Below, piece by piece: positions 47,236-58,625 of a stretch of 64,000 nucleotides of DNA; the stretch's first letter is position 1; the number at the start of each line of letters is the position of its first letter. This DNA is from Chamaecrista fasciculata (taxonomy: Eukaryota; Streptophyta; Magnoliopsida; Fabales; Fabaceae). Position numbers and translations under genes: made by a program. Under the pieces are notes generated by a model. The model ran no database searches. It had not been told where the DNA came from and was given only the letters and a program-made list of their open reading frames with translations. The stretch covers positions 109,608 to 173,607 of the forward strand of contig QANZ01055900.1 of assembly GCA_003254925.1 (NCBI GenBank). The letters run 5' to 3'.

Positions 47236-47823
47236 AGGTAAATTACAGAAAAAGTTCTTATGATTTAGAGTTTTTAAGATTGAGTCTCTGTGGTTTAAAA
47301 AGTTAGAATTTAAGGACTGAGATTTGGTTCGTTAATAGAAAAGGGCCTTTTGTTCAAAATTTAACAAAAATTTGTGCTAAAATACTATTTTAAGACCTTA
47401 ACTATTACTCTTTTATGCATTTGAGTCTTAATTTTTATGAGGGAGGGATTTTGATGCAAAAATTGAAAATTTTCAAGGACTTTGACACTGACTGTTGAAA
47501 AAATGGTTGAATATAATTGCAAAAAGATTTCTTGAATTTTGTCAAATTAGAAATTTATTTAATAGTTAGAGTCAAAGTCCTCGAAAAATTTATGTTTTTG
47601 CATCAAAATTCCTCCCTCATAGAAACAAGGAGTCAAATGCATAAAAAAATAATAGTTGGGGTCTTAAAATGATAGTTTAGCCCAAATTTCTGTTCAATTT
47701 TGGACAGAGGGCCCTTTTCTGTTAACAGAGCAAACCTTAGTCCCCAAATTGTAACTTTTCAAACCATAGGGACCTAATCTCAAAATACCTCAAACCACAT
47801 GGACCTTATGTCTAATTTATCCT
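47236..47823. mobile_element. foldback MITE, 588 bp, near-perfect 8-bp target duplication
   Basis: Starts AGGTAAATTACAGAAAAAG and ends CTAATTTATCCT; long arms mirror each other (CTTAACTATTACTCTTTTATGCATTTGA against CAAATGCATAAAAAAATAATAG region). Flanks are AGTATATA (47228-47235) and AGCATATA (47824-47831). The GGTAAATTACAG start is shared with the Mutator-type element at 20056. Confidence 0.7.
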
Positions 47824-47831
47824 AGCATATA

Positions 47832-49904
47832 TATATATATATATAAATTATGGATAATAATAATATTTAACTATTTATCTAACTGTACGAATTATTATAA
47901 TGGATATTGTGGATCGAATTTTGAAAATTAAATGGATTACCAATGATTATCTAACTCAACGTTCCTAATCCTTTATGAATTTATATTTCTCCATGGACCC
48001 ACTCTTATTCCAAAACCCACTCTTCTTGTACTTCTTCTTCCAAGACCCACTCTTCTTCTTCTTCTTCTTCCAAAACCTAGTCTCCTAACTCACACCATTG
48101 CAGAGCCAAAAATCTGAACAGTGGCAGTAAGGCAGTGCCAGTGGCCTTCGCGTAGAAACTTGCACCACGCAGATTTGAACGGTTGCAAAGGCGCAAATCT
48201 GAACTCACAATAACAAAGGAAGGAGAAGGAGGAGAGAAGTCAACTCCTGTATTTTTTGTTTTTGTGAAATTGATTAAAATTCTAATTTTTTTTTAAATTT
48301 CTTACATTTTGATCCTATTACAAAAAGAAAAGGACTTTAATGTAAAAAATAAAATTTTTGGGAGATTAAAGTGAGTTTTTCTCCTTTTTTTAACGAAAAA
48401 TGTGGATGAAAATTTGTCAGAGATTAACAATGAAACTTTTTGAAAATTTGAGGGACCAAAACGAAATAAAAAATACTTAAGGGATCAAAATGAAATTTTG
48501 AAAAAATTTGAGGGACCAAAATAGGACTTTGACCTAGTTAATTTCATTATTTTATTAAATTTACTATTTAAATTTAATGACAAACATATTTGGCTATTGA
48601 CGTTTAAAATATTATACTTATTAATAAATTTAACTTAATATTTTACTAAAATAATTTGTTTATTGTAATTCTATTATTTATGGATAAACTATTATAGTTT
48701 GATCTACATATTTTTTCTTTATCCTGACTCATTGAATAACTTACATAATTGAAATTATAAATTTATAATTTTATTAAAAATTCATAAAAATGAATATTAT
48801 AATTTTACTTTAAAAGATTAACTTAAAAGATTAACGTTTTGCATAAATTACACAGAAGGTTCCTGTGGTTTGTCCCATTTACAGAAAAGGGTCCATGTGG
48901 TTTAAAAAGTTTTAAATAAGGGCCTGTGGTTTGCTCCGTTAACAAAAAGGGTCCTTAGGTATATTTCCGTCCAAAATGCTTAGCTAAAATATTATTTTAA
49001 GACCCTAACTATTAATTTTTATGCGTTTGACTCCCTATTTGTATGAGAGAAGGACTTGAACACAAAACCAACAAAGTTTCATAGTAACAAAAGACATTTC
49101 ACCCTTAATTCCATATTCCTTCATCTGATTTTGCAAACGAAGAAGTGGAATTAATTAATTAATTGCAAACTAAGGCCTTAAACTTAGCAGCATCTTAAAA
49201 TAAAATATTAATAATTTTCTTTCTAAATAAATATTTATAAACATTTGAGTCTAATTAATATGTAATTAATCAAGGACTTGGCTGAGAAAAATTCTATGAG
49301 AAACGAAAGATAATAGAATTCTAATGATCTTTTTATAATTTTTTAAATAACTCTCTAGTCCTTGAGATGATATTGTAAGAAACTCTCTTAATTCTTTTAA
49401 TTTGTTGTGTTTTGATCTGTTTTACCAAAGGGAGATGACCTAAACGCAGAGAAAAAAATCTTGTTGAACCATGTTTTGATTTTTTTTTTATCAAGTTTCT
49501 TCCATTTTTGAACCGGAGACCAACTTGGTGAAGAAGATTAAGTTTTCGGGTTAAATTGCAATTATGAATTGATGGAAACCCAAAGAAAGGACTTAAACAA
49601 TAAAAAGGAAACTTATTGGGGTGGGGTGGGTTGGGGGGGTGGTTGTTTTAGGTGGTCAAGTTCGTCTTACGTGATAGAGTGATAACGGCGCAAACCTCAG
49701 GGTAGTCGAGTGTCAAGTTTTATCTTTCATGATACTAAAGTGGAAGGTACCAAAGTGTATTTTATCCAGCGAAATATGATAGAGTGATAACTTTGTATTG
49801 CATTTTATTTTGATAAACATTCCAAACCCTGATCAATCCCACTAACTTCAGCTATATTATAACATCCGCCTTAATTCAAATATATATATATATATATATA
49901 GGTC
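47832..49904. repeat. repeat remnants
   Basis: 48000-48250 is CTTCTTCTT-rich, coding-like but without an ORF. 48430-48530 is a GAGGGACCAAAA-type repeat arm. 48850-49080 is a diverged half of the 47236 element family (AAATTACACAGAAGG, GCCTGTGGTTTGCTCCGTTAAC). 49300-49760 resembles one TIR arm of the 20056 element. TA microsatellites lie at 47829-47845 and 49879-49901. No gene found. Confidence 0.45.
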
Positions 49905-50315
49905 AAAGTGTACTTTTGGTCCCATAATTTTTGCTTAGGTCTCAACACCTATAACTTTTTTTGTTGCACTTTTGGTCTCATCTCTTTTGCTTAGGTTGCA
50001 TATTTGGTCTCTTATCTTTGGGTCAGGTTGCAGAATTAGTCTCATATCTTTTGGTTAGGTTGCAAAATTGGTCTCATAACTTTGGGTCAGGTGTAGAATT
50101 AGTCTCATATCTTTGGATCAAGTGAGACTGATGGTGGAACTTTTTGCAAATATATGGGACTAATTCTGTACCCTGAGCAAAAGACATAGGACCAAAAGTG
50201 ATAGGTGACCAAATCTACAACCTAAACAAAAGATAAAGGACCAAAATTGCAACAAAAAAGGTTATGAGACCTAATTAAGACCTTTTGCAAAGTTATGACA
50301 CCAAAAGTGCAATTT
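49905..50315. mobile_element. foldback MITE of the 'GGTCCCATAAC' family
   Basis: Starts near GGTCAAAGTGTACTTTTGG and ends ACCAAAAGTGCAATTTGATC. The left half holds five diverged repeats of a TTGGTCTCATATCTTT phrase. It is inserted next to a TA microsatellite, so the target duplication cannot be read. Confidence 0.6.
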
Positions 50316-52030
50316 GATCAAATATATATTATAAGACCCGTCATACCGTAAACAATCTTATTGTTTTGTTTTTTTTTTTGTAACAATCTGCTTGTTGGTA
50401 TATAAATTACATAATCAATATTCAAATCTCTCAATCTTATTCTTACACAAAAAAATGTCTCTCATCCTTGTTACAAAACATCATGAATCCTCCTGCTTCA
50501 ACACTATATGAAGATGCAGACTCACAAGTACTCATTTTGAACTCCAGCCTTGAGATTGAGCATTCCATTCGTCAATTATTTGAGGATGGTGATGATGAAG
50601 AAAAATGTAACCAAAATATAACAATAACATTTATTGTTATATTTCTCATGAAAGGTATCATGGGTAAGCTGACAGATTTTGTTGAATTAGTGCACAATAT
50701 ATGTGATTGAAATTCAATATGTGTTAGGTGTAGAAATCAATATGTGTTAGATGTAGTTGAGGTGTATAAATATGTATGTAATTCTATTGCAATGCAATCA
50801 ATGAAAAGCTCATTCAGATTCAGAAAAATCAAAATTTCATCATGGATACACAACTATCCCATTAGATGATATTGATGATGATTCAATGATGTCAAGATTT
50901 GAAAGTACATCTCCAAGAAATGATCCCAACATTAATTCATCCATAGATATATTTTGTTAACTTTTCAATAAAAGTATGTAGAGAAAATAATTTAATATAA
51001 TGAAATCGGAGAATTTGACTATGAAAATATAAAGGAACTCTGATTTATTAAAATATATATTTCTTGATAAAAAACTAAAAGTCAAATTTAATTATATTAT
51101 TTTTGAATTATCATGTGACAAAAATGTTAATTATACACACATTATATCATGTGTTGATTGCTCCCATAAAGTATTACAAAAGAAGAGAAGAGTAAGTTAT
51201 ATTTCAATAATATTGGTATATATATATATAAATTATGGTTTATTCTAACATGCAACTTGTTGCATATATATAATGTATTATTTGGTATAATTTTAGTCAT
51301 TGATGCCATCTAATGGTAATAAATAATAGAGAAGCTATTTGTTAAGGTGATAAATTTCATATTTTTGAGAAAAATAAAGTTTAGTCTCTCTAAATATGTA
51401 AAATCATGATATTGTCTAAAATAACAATTTTATTATTAATATATCCCATAAACTATGGTCTATGTGCAAAAGCCTCCCTAAATTCAGAATGTTTGCCAAA
51501 AAAAAAAACCTTGAACTTAAATTTTAAATTGTGTAGGTCACCTATTCTATTTGTATATCTATTATTTTTTTTTAACAAATCTACCAAATCATCATCTAAT
51601 TAGTGAAATTAATTTTAATCCAATTCACATGCCACATGAGTTTTAAACAATATTTTTATTTACCATTCTTTATGAGCTAAGATTTCATTGTGCTCCCTTC
51701 ACCATTCTTCTTCACTTACACATTTATTTTATCTCTCTCTGGACTCACCAAGTGACTCACCAAGTTCTTGTGTAGTATTTTAATGACAAAATATATTAGT
51801 TGAGTTTGGATATGGGCAAAACTTACATCAAGTTCCCTACATCCTTGCTATCAAGTTTTCCAATCAACATTTGACACGTGGCAAAAATTTTATATATGAC
51901 CAATCATGATAGAGAGAGAATATTAAACACCACTTTTTGCATGACCAATCATTGAAGAGAGATAATGTAATCAAGACTTATGATTGGTGGAACTTGATAG
52001 CAAGGATATAAGGAACTTGATATAAATTTT
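50316..52030. other. spacer with a doubtful small ORF
   Basis: An ORF from the ATG at 50483 to 50710 (75 codons, MNPPASTLYEDADSQ..., hydrophobic ITFIVIFLMKGI in the middle) follows a TATA-like GGTATATAAATTA at 50397. A longer-leader ATG at 50456 is in another frame. I do not recognise it and it may be a gene scrap. 50711-52030 is AT-rich with the TA run at 51216-51230 and nothing else identifiable. Confidence 0.3.
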
Positions 52031-52265
52031 ATCCTTTGGATATACCCATACGCACAAGGCCACATGCTTCCCCTTCTCGATTTCACCCACCAACTTGCTC
52101 TTTGATCCTTCACCATCTCCATCATCCTCCCTCACTCACTCCCCAATACTACCAAACCCTAAATCCCCTTCTTGCCGCCCACCCAAATTCCATTCACACC
52201 GTCCTCTTTGTCTTCCCTTCCCACCATAAAATCCCTCTTGGCGTCGAAAATGTCAAAGATCTCAA
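52031..52265 (+). pseudogene. 5' fragment of a UDP-glycosyltransferase (UGT89-like)
   Basis: Reading from 52031 gives ILWIYPYAQGHMLPLLDFTHQLAL and a stop; after a frame change it continues LNPLLAAHPNSIHTVLFVFPSH and GVENVKDL. This is the start of a plant family-1 glycosyltransferase of the UGT89 type: the GHMLPLLDLTHQLA helix that contacts the acceptor, then FPSHPxIPxGVENVKDL. The fragment ends abruptly at 52265 where transposon sequence begins. It lacks the PSPG box and has at least one stop and one frameshift, so it is dead. Confidence 0.85.
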
Positions 52266-52385
52266 AAGGCGTGTGAAACATCAAAGAACTTAGTTACGAG
52301 TTGAGGTATAGTTGACTTAAATGTAAAATGTTGAAGGTATAATTGACAAAAAAAATATTTGGGGTATAACTGAAAATGACTCCTC
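52266..52385. repeat. arm of a foldback repeat
   Basis: GAGGTATAGTTGACTTAAATG...GGGGTATAACTGAAAATGAC matches the inverted version of the nested element at 35975-36070. It forms the junction between the UGT fragment and the retrotransposon antisense gene, and creates the artificial last residues of the minus-strand ORF here. Confidence 0.55.
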
Positions 52386-54189
52386 CATGATAAGGTGAAC
52401 ATGGCGCCCTCATCCGACGCGCGAACCCTGAAAGGCTGCTCAGACCCCGATTCCTTAATGAAAACAAACTTGTATTGCCATTCCTTAGGGTTGCTGACGG
52501 CATGCTTCAACACCTGTGGGCATCCTGGACGTCTGTAATAGGAGATGAAGCAATTGTCCACCCAGCGTGGATAGAAGAAGTACAGAAATAGCCGTGTTGT
52601 TGCGGCAACGCCATCCCTCCTGCATTTGGCAACGAAGCCCAGTAGAATGCGCCATCCGTTAGCACTAACTTGGATAGGACAAATGTTCATGATGGCCAGA
52701 AGGTCCATGATCGTAGGGTTGAAGGGCATCTCTATATCGCAACCCTTAAGGGCGTGCTCACAAATCAGAAAGCCCCTTCCATCAGTGTAGAACATATCTG
52801 GCGTTGTCTCCAAATGACTCAGCGCGGAGATCTCGCACCCCGAAAATTGACAACGGGGCGAGGAAGCCATTAGCTCTTGGTTGAGCCTCTCGAGGAAGTC
52901 CACACCAAAGAGCCAGGTATAGTACTCCTTCACCACATCGCTTGTCAGGTCCAAGAACGCCTTCTGTACAATTTCATTGGGTCCCTGACGACGCCAATCG
53001 ACTACAGGACGCACATTTCTCATCACTTCGGCCCTATCAGGACCACACGACGTCGCCTCCTCCTTGATCCAAGGAACATTGGCCAACTTGCAATTCTGAC
53101 AAAAGAACCACTCTGGGTGAGCTTGAAAATCAACTTCTTTACCGTAGATCATCTGCCGAGGATTGCCATCCCCTATGGACGCCCAGACAGGAAAATTAAT
53201 TAACTANAATAACTATTTAAAAAAAAAATAAACAGATCTGGGATTTTAAAAAAATAAACGCTTTAACAAAAAAGAAATGGCAACACATTAAAAAAAAATG
53301 GAGCGTGAGGATGTGGGAGGAAGAAGGCCGTCAGGGATGAGGGAGGAAGACGAAGAAGGAGGATGTGGGAGGAAGAAGGTCGTCGGGGAAAATGCAGAGT
53401 GGAAGATGAAGCTGGGTTTTAAAAAAGCGAAGGACAAGACCGTCATTTGAGTTGACGGTAATTTCAAAATTTGAATAAAAAACCGTCATCCGAGTTTTCT
53501 TCGAAATTTTTTCAGAAGAAACCGTCATCCGGGTTGACGGGTTCCTTTACGCTTCCTACCGTCATCTCAGCTAGCGGTTTCTGCCCAATAAAAATGTCAT
53601 CCCAGTTGACGGTTTCTTCATAACCCAATTTCGCTACAGTAAAAATAGCCTATATGTGTGATATGGTTATAATATAGTCCAAACGTGTAGTTATTAAATT
53701 ATTTTAGTCTACCGAAAAAAAAAAAAGTCGATGACTCTTCACCCATGGACGCCGACCCCGCAGAAGGGGATAACATCTCGCGAATTTCCGTCGACGTGGA
53801 CGAGGAAGAAGCAGCAGTCATCCGTTCAAACTCTCCAGGAACATGGGACGAGGACACCACAGCATCACCATCCCTCCTATCCATGGGAGACGCGAACCTC
53901 ATAGGCGCTGATGGTTCAAGAATTGAGTTATGGGGCGTTGACGCTCTAGGAGCTCTCGCATTGTTTCCAGTAGCTGAGGAAACATGAAAGTTATAACCCA
54001 TTTATGAAGAACTCTCTTCCATTCACCAGCAAAAAGGGGGGAAACACCCTCGCGGAACAAGGAATCGTTTGGGAAAATGACCCTCAGCGGTTGTGGTTGA
54101 TCACCAAACTCAAACCAGAATTCAAAAGAAGAAGAAGATGATGAAGATGAAGGAGAAGGGTTAGAAAACTTACAGTCATCAAAGTCCAT
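52386..54189 (-). pseudogene. antisense spliced gene of a Tat-lineage gypsy element (truncated)
   Basis: Minus-strand gene inferred from splice signals. A non-coding exon ends at 54349 (CCG|GTGAGT). Coding starts at ATG 54189 (MDFDD), donor ACT|GTAAGT at 54174, acceptor TTCCTCAG at 53974, and continues in frame with TGNNARAPRASTPHNS...; a later intron spans the repeats at 53400-53640, and an acceptor CCATAG at 53173 opens the last exon with DGNPRQMIYGKEVDFQAHPEW. That exon (to 52386) encodes about 260 residues: a putative CxxC (FFCQNCKL) and MDLLAIMNICPIQVSANGWRILLGF, which resembles the 'putative gypsy-type transposon' domain. Tat elements such as Grande and RIRE2 are known to carry antisense ORFs beside the 3' LTR; position and strand fit. 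The C-terminus is lost at the junction at 52385. Confidence 0.55.
53400..53640. repeat. five imperfect CCGTCA...TGACGG hairpin repeats
   Basis: GACCGTCATTTGAGTTGACGG (about 53429), ACCGTCATCCGAG (53481), CCGTCATCCGGGTTGACGG (53522), CCGTCATCTCAGCTAGCGG (53559) and GTCATCCCAGTTGACGG (53597). The stems CCGTCA and TGACGG pair around a 7-nt centre. They lie in a predicted intron of the antisense gene. Confidence 0.7.
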
Positions 54190-54861
54190 AACGTTGGTGA
54201 ATCAAAGGAGAATCCCGGAGAAAAAGGCTTGAAGAAATTGATGAACAACGCGAAGGACGCGAAGGACACGAAGAACAGAGTAAGTACAACTCAACTGCAA
54301 AAGCATGGAATGCAGGAAAATAGTCGAGGGAAGTATCACAATACTCACCGGAAAGCGCCGGTCGCGGCAATCGGAGCAGAAAGAATGACTAAAGTGCTGA
54401 ACGGAGCGTTGCAAATGGCCCAGTTCCGGCAAGGAAATCAGAGGAAAACAAGAAAGGAGAGAGAAAACTTGGAGTTGGGAAAAAGCAAATGAGGAAGAAA
54501 GAGGGAAAATGGCGGTTTTGAAAGCAGTTTGCGTAAATCGAAAAGCTGCATTTATTGCGCCACTCTCGATCTCCGTTTTGGCCATCATTGTGGAGAAAGA
54601 GCCAGTCAGAAGCTGCCACGTGGCCACGATGTGCTGACACGCAGGAAGTGAAGTGACGCAAAACGTCAGCATGGAAGCTGGAAAGGCAAAGGTTGGTAGC
54701 GTCAGATCCGTGAACGCCACACCAAGTCGGGTCACCACCATTCAGAATTTCCGAGTCAAAACTCGGGGCGTCAACGCCAAACAGCGCAAGAAAGGCTACA
54801 GTCAGTGTCGAGAACGCCCTCGAGGGGGACTCCACTGATGGGGACAAAGCTTCACTTCTTT
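54190..54861. mobile_element. retrotransposon region between antisense gene and LTR
   Basis: Contains the predicted 5' non-coding exon and first intron of the antisense gene on the minus strand (donor at 54349, acceptor-like TTTTGCAG at about 54292) and, on the plus strand near the LTR, a purine-rich GAGGGGGAC at about 54821-54830 and GATGGGGACAAAG at 54837-54849 that could serve as the polypurine tract. ORFs on either strand lack domains. Confidence 0.45.
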
Positions 54862-55473
54862 TGTTGGGACTAGTGATAATAGGCCCAATAATTAAGAGGC
54901 CCAAATGGCAGAGCATGCCCTTGATCCACCAGGCTGCAAACCTACCAGATGAATCACTACATAGGCATGAACGCCCTGTAGCTCGCTATCAGATGTGGAC
55001 GCCCACAATCACGAAGGGTGTGGGCGCCCACGCACCAACAAATAAGGAAACATTCCCTGAATCAATCAGGAGCCAATTAAGGACCGATCAAGATCCGCTG
55101 TCAATCAAGGCAAATCACTCAGAGATCCTTTCCCTTGATAACGCCTTAGTCATCAAGGCACCCTTCACAGAAAAGGAAATTACGTGGGAGCCAAGGATCA
55201 CAATCAGATCAGCCAGGATCACAATCAAGCATCCAGACATTTATGGCCAGATCACCCTCAGCCAGTATAAAAGGTTAACCCTTCACACTGGAAAAATATA
55301 CACTCTCTACTCAGTCAATTGAGATTATCGAGCTCACAAACTCTTACTAACTTAAGCATGGAGGTGAATTGCAGGGTCACCCTGTGTGTTCATTGTCTTG
55401 CAGGTAACCTTGAACCCAGAGTTGCCTCATCTGAACCAGATAATGACCCCGGCGAGAACCTAGTTCATCAACA
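54862..55473 (+). mobile_element. LTR, 612 bp, probably 3' LTR of a Tat-type gypsy element
   Basis: Begins TGTTGGGACTAG and ends TTCATCAACA (TG...CA). A good promoter TATAAAAGG at 55266-55274 in plus orientation puts a transcription start near 55297. No primer-binding site follows the LTR, and purine-rich sequence precedes it, so it is read as a 3' LTR. It ends 88 bp before the ATG of the lipid-transfer ORF. Confidence 0.65.
55266..55274 (+). promoter_or_regulatory. LTR TATA box
   Basis: TATAAAAGG within the LTR, about 290 bp upstream of the ATG at 55562 and pointing toward it. Transcripts from here would read into the lipid-transfer gene. Confidence 0.6.
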
Positions 55474-55561
55474 ACTTTCACATCCTCTTCCCAATTTCAT
55501 TCTAAGCAAGAAATTAATATAATTAAAGTATCGTTGCTTTGATTTCCAATTCCCTATTTCC

Positions 55562-56164
55562 ATGGCGTGTTGTTCATCAATAATAATCAAAGTGGTTTCT
55601 GTTTTGGTGTTTATTATTATGATTCTGTGTGTTCCTACCACCGTAGCTTCCATGGTCTCTCCTCCATCGTCAGCTAAGTGCATGCACCATCATGCATCGC
55701 TCATCGCTTGTGCACCTTACTTGAAAAACGACGTTGTCGTTTCGACTTCCAATAATAATAATAAACCCTCTCATGCTTGTTGTGAAAACTATGGAGAGAT
55801 ATTTGGAAGTGGAACGCCAACATGTTTGTGTCGTTATTATTTGCATCCTGAAAAACTCAAAACCTCATTCAACATCCCAAAATTGATGTCTCTTGATAAT
55901 ATTTGTCCTCAAAACTCAAGTTTCGTCACTACTACTACTACTAATGTTATTACTGTGCCTCTTTATGATCTTTGTGTGGGGCTTCCATATCCTCAAGAAA
56001 AATTTGATGGAATTATACAGGTAGTCAATGATGATATTCAAGACCATGGTTGCAAATTGCGGTCCGCAACCGCAATTGCGCCCGCAATCGCATCAGACCG
56101 CAATGACCAACCACCCCCCCAAAATTTATATATTATTTATCATTATATATATATATATCTTTAG
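55562..56164 (+). CDS. secreted 8-cysteine lipid-transfer-like protein (3' end uncertain)
   Basis: An N-terminal signal peptide (MACCSSIIIKVVSVLVFIIMIL...VAS) precedes an eight-cysteine motif: AKC, IAC, HACC, CLC, NIC, DLC, the order C-C-CC-CxC-C-C of the non-specific lipid-transfer / 2S albumin superfamily. Such proteins bind lipids in the cell wall. The spacing before CC is longer than usual owing to an Asn-rich insert (NNNNKPSH), and TTTTTN lies before C8. After C8 the frame runs through VGLPYPQEKFDGIIQ and a possible donor CAG|GTAGTC (56020), then into sequence like GCGGTCCGCAACCGC that looks like a transposon. The native C-terminus may therefore come from a missed exon or be lost. An LTR sits in the promoter. 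Confidence 0.7.
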   Translation: MACCSSIIIKVVSVLVFIIMILCVPTTVASMVSPPSSAKCMHHHASLIACAPYLKNDVVVSTSNNNNKPSHACCENYGEIFGSGTPTCLCRYYLHPEKLKTSFNIPKLMSLDNICPQNSSFVTTTTTNVITVPLYDLCVGLPYPQEKFDGIIQVVNDDIQDHGCKLRSATAIAPAIASDRNDQPPPQNLYIIYHYIYIYL

Positions 56165-56265
56165 ATAGAAATGAGGAAATTGACTTAATGGTAGATACAA
56201 TTTACATGTGAAATGGGGTGTGTGTTCGATTCCCAACACCCCCCATTTATTGAAGCTGGCTCCGT
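56165..56265 (+). mobile_element. tRNA-derived SINE-like sequence
   Basis: TTGACTTAATGGTAGATAC (A-box-like, 56180-56198) and TGTTCGATTCCCAACAC (B-box-like, from about 56223) stand in tRNA spacing, as in SINE heads. There is no clear target duplication. Confidence 0.4.
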
Positions 56266-58625
56266 CATTGGCAATGACTACGCCGCAACATCAACACAAG
56301 ATTTTAATTCATTCATTCATTCACTGTATTCTTTAATTATTTATTTTCTGAATATACCTATGTTATTTAACTTGGATTCGTTTATATTAAATGAATAAGT
56401 TTTCTTCATGTTATTTTTCGAGGCTGCAGATTCATCAATCTTGATAGAACAAGTAAATTAAAGAAAACGATTTTCCATTGTTTTGTAATCAAGTACTGAT
56501 CGAATAGAGGTTTCTTGATGTTTTTTTTTTTAATTCAAAAGTTTAGGTAAGTTGAGTCTCGGGACTAGGTTTCTTGATGTTTTAGATCTTGCATAGTACG
56601 TCGGACCAATTAATTATATTATTTATTAGAGTTTGTTTTCTTCTTTTTCCATTACAAATCTGTTTTACACTGGGCGTTGCTTAGTGCTTACCTTTTTAAA
56701 TATAATTTTAACCGAGTTTAGTTGAATCAATCTAATTCAAACAGGTTTAAATTGATTCTTTAATTAAAATAATTAGATAATAATATTTTAAATTAAATTC
56801 AATCATTTGACTTAGATATCGATTATATTGATGTACGTTATCCAAATCAAATTGATTATAAATTTAAGAATATTTTAATTTAATATTATAAATATTTATA
56901 TATATATATATATTCAATACGAGATATTAACTATATATTTTATGTCAAAGTGTAAATTGATCTTATATTTTTTCTCAGTTTCCAATTTGTTCTGATATCT
57001 TTTATTGTTGCACTTTTGATCTCATATCTTTCACTCAAGTATCAATTTGGTCTTGTATTTTTTTCTAGCACTTTTGGTCATATATCTTTTGGCCAAGTTG
57101 CAGAATTGGCACATATCTTCTGGTCATGTATGTAGTAGAATTGGTCTTAAATTTTTGTAAAAAGTTCTACATAGAGGGATTGGCACATATCTTCGAAATT
57201 GTTTTTGTTCTTTGTGATGATTTGATGATTTGTTATTTTGTTAAAACAATTCAACTTTAGATTAATTCTAACTTATTTAAATATATTTTTATTGTTAATT
57301 TTTATTTGAATTGTTTCATAAAATTTGATCATCCGATTAAATAATAATTTAAATTGATTTGGATCGGTTCATGTGATCTTCTTTGATTTTAATTGAATTA
57401 CTCGAATATTTTTGTATAAATTTAATTATATTCAATGAGTTCAATCCATAAAAAGTATGAATTTTTTTTATTCCAATTAAAGTTAATAATTGCTTAATAT
57501 TTATCAAAAAGAGAATTTACAATTCATATGGATAAGTCAACTTTCCAATCCATGTATTTGTTCAATTGAAATTAAATTTAATCTTTACGTAAATTATAAA
57601 ATAAATTAGTGAAGATGTATTATTATTATTATTTTTATCCAAAAGATGTATTATGTAATAAATATTAAAATATATAAAATTTTACAGTGATCTTAGATAT
57701 GTTAAAAATAATTAGGGTCAAATTAAAAAAATAAACCTAATGTAAAAAAAAATTAAAAATGGGTCCCTAATGAATATAGTGTTAAAATGAACTAGGACTC
57801 ATCTAGCTTAGGGGTCTGTTTAGGAGTGTTTATTCTCCTTTACATTAATTTTTTGGTCCTAATGAAATTTATCTTGAGGAAATTGGAGTTACGAGTTATT
57901 ATTGATAAGTTTTTTTTGTCTTGTCAAAATAATTAATAAATGAGATCAAATAATACTCGCGAAAGTGGGCTTGATCAAAATACTAATATTGACTTTTATA
58001 ATACTATTTGATCTCGTTTATCGTCTTACTGAGAAAGAACTTATCAGTAATTTGAAGCTTGAGTTTCATTAAGTTTGAACTTAAAACAAGAAAAGTATAA
58101 CCAATTTCATGAAACGAGAAACTCACTTTCAATTTTGGTCTGATTTTATAATCGATTAATCTCATTTGTCAATGATCCCAATCAACAAGAAGAAGATCTA
58201 GTCAATAGTAACTCTTAATTCCAATTTTGTCTATTTAAACTTAAAATGAGAGAAAAATAATCACATTTAGCATTTACAAACCAAAATAAAACTTTTAAAA
58301 AACATTAATAACCATAGTATAACAAAAAAATATATTAGGGATAGATTGGGTTTTAGAGCCGGAAAAAAATAAAGAAGAAAAAAGATTGGATTCCTTTGTG
58401 TATATATTAATTGAAGTTTAGAAATATATTTAGTATAAGTAATCTCAAAGTACTCACTATCAACTCATCAGTGCAACAATATTAATATAGCTCCCACACA
58501 ACGTCTATCTCTTTATTGTGATAATTATTACATAAATTACCCCCCACACCCAAAAAAGAAAGGAAGATCAAACTCCTTCAATTTATTAATATATAATTGC
58601 TATCAACCCTTGTGCTAGCTCTTCT
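56266..58625. repeat. AT-rich spacer with repeat remnants
   Basis: 56940-57190 is a diverged arm of the GGTCTCATATCTTT family. 57770-58345 is another copy of the long dispersed family seen at 5560 and 24380, bounded by GGTCCCTAATG- and ATTAGGGATAG-type ends. No gene found. Confidence 0.4.

Noticed and set aside
53745..54492. Plus-strand ORFs MDADPAEGDNIS... and MKKLMNNAKDAKD...
   Set aside because: They oppose the minus-strand exons, whose splice sites and domain similarity make the minus strand the better choice.
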